From positions 1-9,960 of the forward strand of contig MNVP01000060.1 in NCBI GenBank assembly GCA_001871815.1: DNA of 9,960 nt, read 5' to 3'. Position numbers and translations under genes: made by a program. This DNA is from Candidatus Omnitrophica bacterium CG1_02_40_15. Its GTDB lineage: Bacteria > Omnitrophota > Gorgyraeia > Gorgyraeales > Gorgyraeaceae. The notes beneath the pieces were generated by a model. That model did not search any database and was not told the DNA's origin. It saw nothing but the letters and a program-made list of their open reading frames with translations. Shown in pieces: positions 6,438-9,960 of the stretch (position 1 is its first letter; each line of letters begins with the position of its first letter).

Positions 6438-8507
6438 ATGAAAGATTTAAATATTTCTGCAAGATTTATTAAGGGTGTAGGGCCTTCGAGGCTGAGGATA
6501 TTGAACCGGCTTGGCATAGAGACTATCCATGATCTTCTTTATTGTTTTCCTGCCAGGCATGAGGACAGGAGCAGGATCAAGAAGATAGCTGAGATAAAAC
6601 CTGGGAATTTTGAAACAATAAAAGTGAAGGCGCTTACCTTTGGAGGCCGCATGTCAAAAAAAGGCATGAGCATATTTCAGGTGGCTGTCGGAGATTCTAC
6701 AGGGGTAGTTCACGCCACATGGTTCAATCAGCCGTATATGAAAGATAAATTTAAAATAGGCCAGGAATTAATTTTATACGGGAAAGTGGAAAAATATAAT
6801 TATCTACAGATCAATAATCCTGAATACGAAATCTTAACAGGCACAAAGGAAGATTTCACGCACATAGCGAGGATTGTGCCTGTATACCCGCTTACTGAAA
6901 GCCTGAACCAGCGATGGTTCAGGAATATTATGAAATTTACAGTGGATAATTATGTGGACGAGGTTAAAGAGATATTGCCGTTCGGGATGCGCAAAAGAAA
7001 CAATCTCATGATACTTAAAGAAGCTGTGAGAAATATCCATTTTCCAGTGAGCGCGTTGGTTCTGAAAAAAGCCAGGGAAAGGATTATATTTGACGAGTTC
7101 ATGATATTAGAGACAGGCATTGCGTTAAAAAGAGCCAGTATCAAGATAGATTTGAGCGGTTACAGCCATAAACTGGAAGGCGATCTGATAGGCAAATTTA
7201 AAAATGATATGCCGTTTCAATTAACAAAAAGCCAGTCAAAGGTGATAAGAGAAATAGAAGAGGATATGAAAAGCCAAAAGCCGATGAATAGGCTTTTGCA
7301 GGGAGATGTTGGCAGCGGGAAAACAATGGTGGCTTTATATGCGCTTATCCTGACTGTTCAAAATGGATACCAGGGCGCTTTGATGGTTCCCACAGAGATA
7401 CTCGCAGAGCAGCATTATAGAAATATAGAGGCATTGATAAAGCCTCTTGGAATAAATGTAATGCTTTTATCGGGAGATTTAAAAGAAGAAGAGCGCAGGC
7501 GCAGGCGGCAGATGATAGAAGCAGGCGAGGCAGATATTATCATAGGCACTCATGCCCTTATTCAAGAAAGAGTTAATTTTAAAAAATTAGGCCTTGCAGT
7601 AATAGACGAACAGCACAAATTCGGAGTCATGCAGAGGGCAATATTAAAATCAAAATCGCAAAATCCAGATATACTTGTTATGACAGCGACTCCTATACCA
7701 AGGACTCTGGCATTGACTGTTTATGGAGACATGGATGTGTCAACAATAGACGAACTGCCTCCTGGTAGAGGCGGCGTCAAGACGTTTTTTTTCGAAGAAA
7801 AGAATAGAGACAGAGCTTATAAGATCGCAGAAGAGGAAATAAAAATAGGCAGGCAGGTTTATATAGTTTATCCTATAATAGATGAATCAGAGAAATCAGA
7901 TTTGAGAGCGGCTATTAAGATGCATAAAGATCTGAGCCAGCGTTTTACTGATTTAAAAATAGGGCTTTTGCATGGAAGGATGAAATCAAAAGAAAAAGAG
8001 GCGGTAATGCATGATTTTAAAGACCGTAAAATAGATATGCTGGTTTCAACCGTAGTTATAGAAGTAGGCGTGGATATCAGCAATGCCAGCGTGATGATTA
8101 TAGAGCATGCCGAAAGATTCGGGCTTAGCCAGCTGCATCAATTAAGAGGCAGGATTGGAAGGGGTAAGCACCTGTCTTACTGCATATTGGTCAGTGAACC
8201 AAAGACAGATGATGCAAAACATAGAATAAGCGCTATGCTGAATACCCAGGATGGTTTTAAGATAGCGGAAGCTGATCTTGAAATCAGAGGGCCAGGCGAA
8301 TTTTTCGGCACAAGGCAGCATGGCCTTCCTGAATTAAAGATAGCCAATATAGTAAAGGACAAGGATCTGTTAGAGCTTGCTAAAAAAGAAGCGTTTGAGT
8401 TGGTTCAAAAAGATAGGTTCTTAAGATCGCCTGAGAATAGGCTGATAAGAGAGAGTCTTTTATCTAAATTTAGCAGAGAGGATTTGGCTTTAGCATCTGT
8501 AGGATAA
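6438..8507 (+). CDS. recG: ATP-dependent DNA helicase RecG
   Basis: Superfamily 2 helicase that remodels stalled replication forks and Holliday junctions by fork regression. The 689 residues compare with 693 in E. coli. The N-terminal wedge domain has IKGVGPSRLRIL (11-22) and an OB fold (about 60-135) that grips the branch point. Helicase domain 1 has LLQGDVGSGKT (286-296, Walker A), the DEQH box (390-393, where E. coli also has a DEQH variant) and TATPIPR (416-422). Helicase domain 2 has LLHGRM (510-515), VEVGVD-like IEVGVD (541-546) and QLRGRIGR (568-575). The C-terminal TRG motif follows at about 617-637 (RGPGEFFGTRQHGLPELKIAN). All motifs are intact. ATG 6438 has no Shine-Dalgarno, and a hairpin ends 22 bases upstream. 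The alternative of an undetected non-ATG start upstream is unlikely because the N-terminus already fits the family. Confidence 0.97.
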   Translation: MKDLNISARFIKGVGPSRLRILNRLGIETIHDLLYCFPARHEDRSRIKKIAEIKPGNFETIKVKALTFGGRMSKKGMSIFQVAVGDSTGVVHATWFNQPYMKDKFKIGQELILYGKVEKYNYLQINNPEYEILTGTKEDFTHIARIVPVYPLTESLNQRWFRNIMKFTVDNYVDEVKEILPFGMRKRNNLMILKEAVRNIHFPVSALVLKKARERIIFDEFMILETGIALKRASIKIDLSGYSHKLEGDLIGKFKNDMPFQLTKSQSKVIREIEEDMKSQKPMNRLLQGDVGSGKTMVALYALILTVQNGYQGALMVPTEILAEQHYRNIEALIKPLGINVMLLSGDLKEEERRRRRQMIEAGEADIIIGTHALIQERVNFKKLGLAVIDEQHKFGVMQRAILKSKSQNPDILVMTATPIPRTLALTVYGDMDVSTIDELPPGRGGVKTFFFEEKNRDRAYKIAEEEIKIGRQVYIVYPIIDESEKSDLRAAIKMHKDLSQRFTDLKIGLLHGRMKSKEKEAVMHDFKDRKIDMLVSTVVIEVGVDISNASVMIIEHAERFGLSQLHQLRGRIGRGKHLSYCILVSEPKTDDAKHRISAMLNTQDGFKIAEADLEIRGPGEFFGTRQHGLPELKIANIVKDKDLLELAKKEAFELVQKDRFLRSPENRLIRESLLSKFSREDLALASVG

Positions 8508-8513
8508 AAACAT

Positions 8514-8567
8514 ACCTGTCCAACTTCGCAAGTTGCCCAATTGGGCAACTTGCGAAGTTGGACAGGT
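8514..8567. repeat. Perfect 54-bp nested palindrome between recG and rsmD
   Basis: The arms 8514-8540 and 8541-8567 are exact complements with no loop. Each arm also contains its own palindrome, CAACTTCGCAAGTTG at 8521-8535 on the left and its complement CAACTTGCGAAGTTG on the right, and the centre GTTGCCCAATTGGGCAAC is a third. The block can therefore fold either as one 27-bp stem or as three adjacent small hairpins. It starts 6 bases after the recG stop and ends 11 bases before the rsmD ATG. There is no T-run, so it is not a standard terminator. Confidence 0.92.
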
Positions 8568-8578
8568 GTAGGTTGAAT

Positions 8579-9196
8579 ATGAAAATAATAGCAGGTGAAT
8601 ATAAAGGCAGGATTATAGATATGCCGGTTGGAATAAGGCCTACGTCTGATAAAGTAAGGAAGTCTTTGTTTGAGATACTCAAAACTCAGATTGTAGGAAC
8701 AAGTTTTTTAGATCTTTATTGCGGAAGCGGAGCAATTGGCATAGAGGCATTGTCGCGTGGCGCAGAGAAAGCTGTTTTTATTGATAATAACCATGGCTGT
8801 ATTTCTATTTTAAAGAGAAATTTAGATAAAATAGGCATTTCGAAACCTCTATATGATATATATAATAAAGATTGCATATATATCTTAAGTAGGGGCGGAT
8901 TTCAAACCCGCCCCTACGATATTGTATTTCTTGATCCGCCTTACTATAAGGGCTTGGCTAAAAATACCTTGATAGAGCTATCCAATTGTGATATACTAAC
9001 GCCTAATGCTTTAGTTATAACAGAGGTATTTAAAAAAGAAAGCCTTCCTGAAGAACTAGGTGTTTTCAAAAAAATCAGGTCTTCTAAATACGGCGATACG
9101 CTATTGGAGTTTTTTGAAAAACCGCGGAACTTACGCGGAAGCAGTTGCTCGTTGCGCTCGCAACTGACGCAGAACAACGCGGAAACTTATGTATAA
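8579..9196 (+). CDS. rsmD: 16S rRNA (guanine966-N2)-methyltransferase RsmD
   Basis: Methylates G966 of 16S rRNA using S-adenosylmethionine during 30S assembly. The N-terminus MKIIAGEYKGR is diagnostic, followed by RPTSDKVRKSLF (20-31), the SAM motif DLYCGSGAIGIEALSRGA (45-62), acidic IDNN (68-71) and the catalytic DPPY (119-122). ATG 8579 is chosen because this is where homologues begin; the in-frame ATG at 8558 lies inside the preceding palindrome. The product is 205 residues (E. coli 198). Residues 104-113 are encoded by an in-frame palindrome just before YDIVFLDPPY. The homologous core ends near LLEFFEK (175-181). The last 24 residues, rich in Ser, Arg, Gln and Asn, are read from an inverted-repeat block and look like an acquired tail. 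The core motifs are intact, so the enzyme is probably active. Only a weak AGG precedes the start. Confidence 0.94.
   Translation: MKIIAGEYKGRIIDMPVGIRPTSDKVRKSLFEILKTQIVGTSFLDLYCGSGAIGIEALSRGAEKAVFIDNNHGCISILKRNLDKIGISKPLYDIYNKDCIYILSRGGFQTRPYDIVFLDPPYYKGLAKNTLIELSNCDILTPNALVITEVFKKESLPEELGVFKKIRSSKYGDTLLEFFEKPRNLRGSSCSLRSQLTQNNAETYV
8889..8917. mobile_element. 29-nt palindrome inserted in frame in rsmD
   Basis: Arms of 14 nt, GTAGGGGCGGATTT and AAACCCGCCCCTAC, pair at 13 of 14 positions with the remaining pair a possible G-U wobble, around a single C. The element begins at the second base of codon 104 and is read as the end of Ser104 followed by RGGFQTRPY. It shares size and the GTAGGG/CCCTAC ends with the elements at 5378 and 6175. 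It is read in a different frame from the one in the radical SAM gene. No target duplication is visible. Confidence 0.82.
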
Positions 9197-9236
9197 TTTC
9201 TGCGTGGTTCCGCGTTACGTTCTGCGTAGTTCCGCG
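9123..9236. repeat. Inverted clusters of CGCRGAA units at rsmD 3' end
   Basis: Four CGCGGAA or CGCAGAA units read forward between 9123 and 9185, and four more read on the opposite strand between 9197 and 9236, facing each other across a short AT-rich centre. The outermost CGCGGAACT (9123-9131) pairs exactly with AGTTCCGCG (9228-9236). Inside the left half, GTTGCGCTCGCAAC (9151-9164) forms a separate 6-bp hairpin. The rsmD frame runs through the left half and stops at 9196, near the symmetry centre. The block ends 23 bases before the coaD ATG. Confidence 0.8.
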
Positions 9237-9259
9237 ATAGCATGCAAGCAAGAAGTATC

Positions 9260-9736
9260 ATGAAAAATATAGCCATATATCCAGGTACTTTTGACCCTAT
9301 TACATATGGGCATTTGGACATCATAAAAAGGGCAATCAAGATATTTGATAAAGTTATTGTAGCAGTTGCGCATAATAACGAAAAAGACCCTCTTTTTAGT
9401 GTTTCTGAAAGGGTTGAGCTTTTAAAAAAGGCAACTAGAAGCATTAAAGGCGTCGAGATAGATGATTTCCATGGCCTAGTGGTGGATTATGTGAAAACCA
9501 AAAAATCCAAGGTTGTCATAAGAGGGCTCAGGATGATTTCAGATTTTGAATTTGAGTTCCAGATGGCGCTTACAAACAGGAAGCTGTCTAAGGATGTTGA
9601 GACAATATTCATGATGCCATCCGAGGCATATTCTTACCTATCTTCAAAATTAATAAAGGAAGCTGCCAGCCTTGGAGCAAATTTAAAAGGTTTTGTGCCT
9701 AGTTTTGTTGAAAAAGCAATCAAGGCGAAATTATGA
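9260..9736 (+). CDS. coaD: Phosphopantetheine adenylyltransferase CoaD
   Basis: Transfers AMP from ATP to 4'-phosphopantetheine to make dephospho-CoA, the penultimate step of coenzyme A synthesis in the cytoplasm. The 158 residues compare with 159 in E. coli. The N-terminus MKNIAIYPGTFDPITYGH carries Thr10 and the nucleotidyltransferase TxGH-type motif (YGH, His18). RGLRMISDFEFEFQMALTNR (89-108) and SEAYSYLSSKLIKEAASLGA (121-140) match the family's ATP- and substrate-binding segments. ATG 9260 is preferred over the in-frame ATG at 9242, which would add six unconserved residues; only a weak AGAAG precedes it. The stop overlaps the next gene by 4 bp. Pairing with rsmD upstream is a very common bacterial arrangement and supports both assignments. 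Confidence 0.97.
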   Translation: MKNIAIYPGTFDPITYGHLDIIKRAIKIFDKVIVAVAHNNEKDPLFSVSERVELLKKATRSIKGVEIDDFHGLVVDYVKTKKSKVVIRGLRMISDFEFEFQMALTNRKLSKDVETIFMMPSEAYSYLSSKLIKEAASLGANLKGFVPSFVEKAIKAKL

Positions 9737-9960
9737 ACTTTCTAGAAAAGATATATGAACGCGGCAGGAAGACGAAGAAAAAGATTCTACTATCAGAACC
9801 GCATGATGAAAGAGTCCTTAGGGCCATAGAGAGTATTTTAAAATCCGGGATTTGTATGCCTGTTTTAATAGGCGATCCTAAAGAGGCAAATGGAGCGGCA
9901 AAAAAACAAGGGATAGATTTAAAAGGCCTGGAGATAATAGACAATAAAAAATCAAAAGAT
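9733..9960 (+). CDS. pta: Phosphate acetyltransferase, N-terminal part (truncated by window)
   Basis: Seventy-six codons are visible and the frame is open to the window end. The N-terminus MNFLEKIYERGRK, followed by KKILLSEPHDERVLRAIESI and PVLIGDP, matches the start of the short (non-fused) phosphate acetyltransferase family, which interconverts acetyl-CoA and acetyl phosphate. Homologues more often have LPEGEDERV where this protein has LSEPHDERV, so the Gly-Glu pair is replaced by Pro-His. The ATG overlaps the coaD stop by 4 bp (ATGA) and has a weak AAGG 7 bases upstream, so translation is probably coupled. The active site lies beyond the window. A related phosphate butyryltransferase cannot be excluded from this portion. 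Confidence 0.8.
   Translation, partial: MNFLEKIYERGRKTKKKILLSEPHDERVLRAIESILKSGICMPVLIGDPKEANGAAKKQGIDLKGLEIIDNKKSKD

Noticed and set aside
6902..6923. 9-bp perfect hairpin with a GCGA loop inside recG
   Set aside because: It encodes LNQRWFR, which fits the native RecG context after YPLTE. Its ends do not resemble the other elements, and one such stem in a window this size can arise by chance.
8498..8572. TGTAGG on both sides of the 54-bp palindrome as a target duplication
   Set aside because: The left copy is 10 bases away from the palindrome end while the right copy overlaps it, so the geometry does not fit a clean duplication.
8558..8578. In-frame ATG at 8558 as the rsmD start
   Set aside because: It lies in the right arm of the 54-bp palindrome and adds residues before the conserved MKIIAGEYKG start at 8579.
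8855..8884. AT-only inverted repeat (GATATATAT/ATATATATC) just before the rsmD palindrome
   Set aside because: Low-complexity alternating AT pairs easily by chance. It may be an insertion hot spot but there is no separate evidence.
9242..9259. In-frame ATG at 9242 as the coaD start
   Set aside because: CoaD homologues begin at the position of ATG 9260; the extra six residues show no family similarity.

Overview
The window is a gene-dense stretch of a bacterial chromosome. It is AT-leaning (I judge roughly 40% G+C by eye) and holds ten housekeeping-type genes, nine on the + strand and one on the - strand. The genes are: yajC; a fused secDF; a cation diffusion facilitator transporter; recJ; rpmB (- strand, four-cysteine zinc form); a COG1313-type radical SAM protein; recG; rsmD; coaD; and the first 76 codons of a phosphate acetyltransferase (pta) that runs off the right edge. 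Sec accessory genes, a bacterial-type RsmD and CoaD, and the four-Cys L28 indicate a bacterium. The look of the intergenic palindromes and the gene mix is compatible with an uncultured lineage such as Omnitrophota, but that placement is a low-confidence inference.

Layout. 1-2444 is a Sec export module, with yajC and secDF overlapping by 8 bp. 2515-5096 is a metal transporter coupled to recJ by a 4-bp overlap. 5068-5295 is rpmB on the - strand, which overlaps the 3' end of recJ by 29 bp and has its own readable extended -10 promoter. 5416-8507 carries the radical SAM gene and recG. 8579-9960 carries rsmD, coaD and pta, the last two coupled by a 4-bp overlap. By function the genes cover protein export, metal homeostasis, recombination and fork repair (RecJ, RecG), ribosome assembly (bL28, RsmD), and CoA and acetyl-CoA metabolism (CoaD, Pta). 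No gene-free stretch exceeds about 120 bases.

The most unusual content is not a gene. Seven palindromic or inverted-repeat blocks lie in the window, and every junction between genes that do not overlap contains or abuts one (secDF/CDF, rpmB/radical SAM, radical SAM/recG, recG/rsmD, rsmD/coaD). Three of the seven (5378-5405, 6175-6203, 8889-8917) form one family: 28-29 nt, 14-nt arms, a loop of 0-1 nt, identical GTAGGG...CCCTAC ends and different inner sequence. One of these is flanked by a perfect 7-bp direct repeat that looks like a target-site duplication. Two sit in frame inside conserved genes (radical SAM and rsmD). Two further blocks supply the C-terminal codons of the radical SAM protein and of RsmD. 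This looks like several families of small mobile palindromes, comparable in spirit to REP/BIME or Rickettsia palindromic elements, that are tolerated inside proteins. No transposase is visible in the window.
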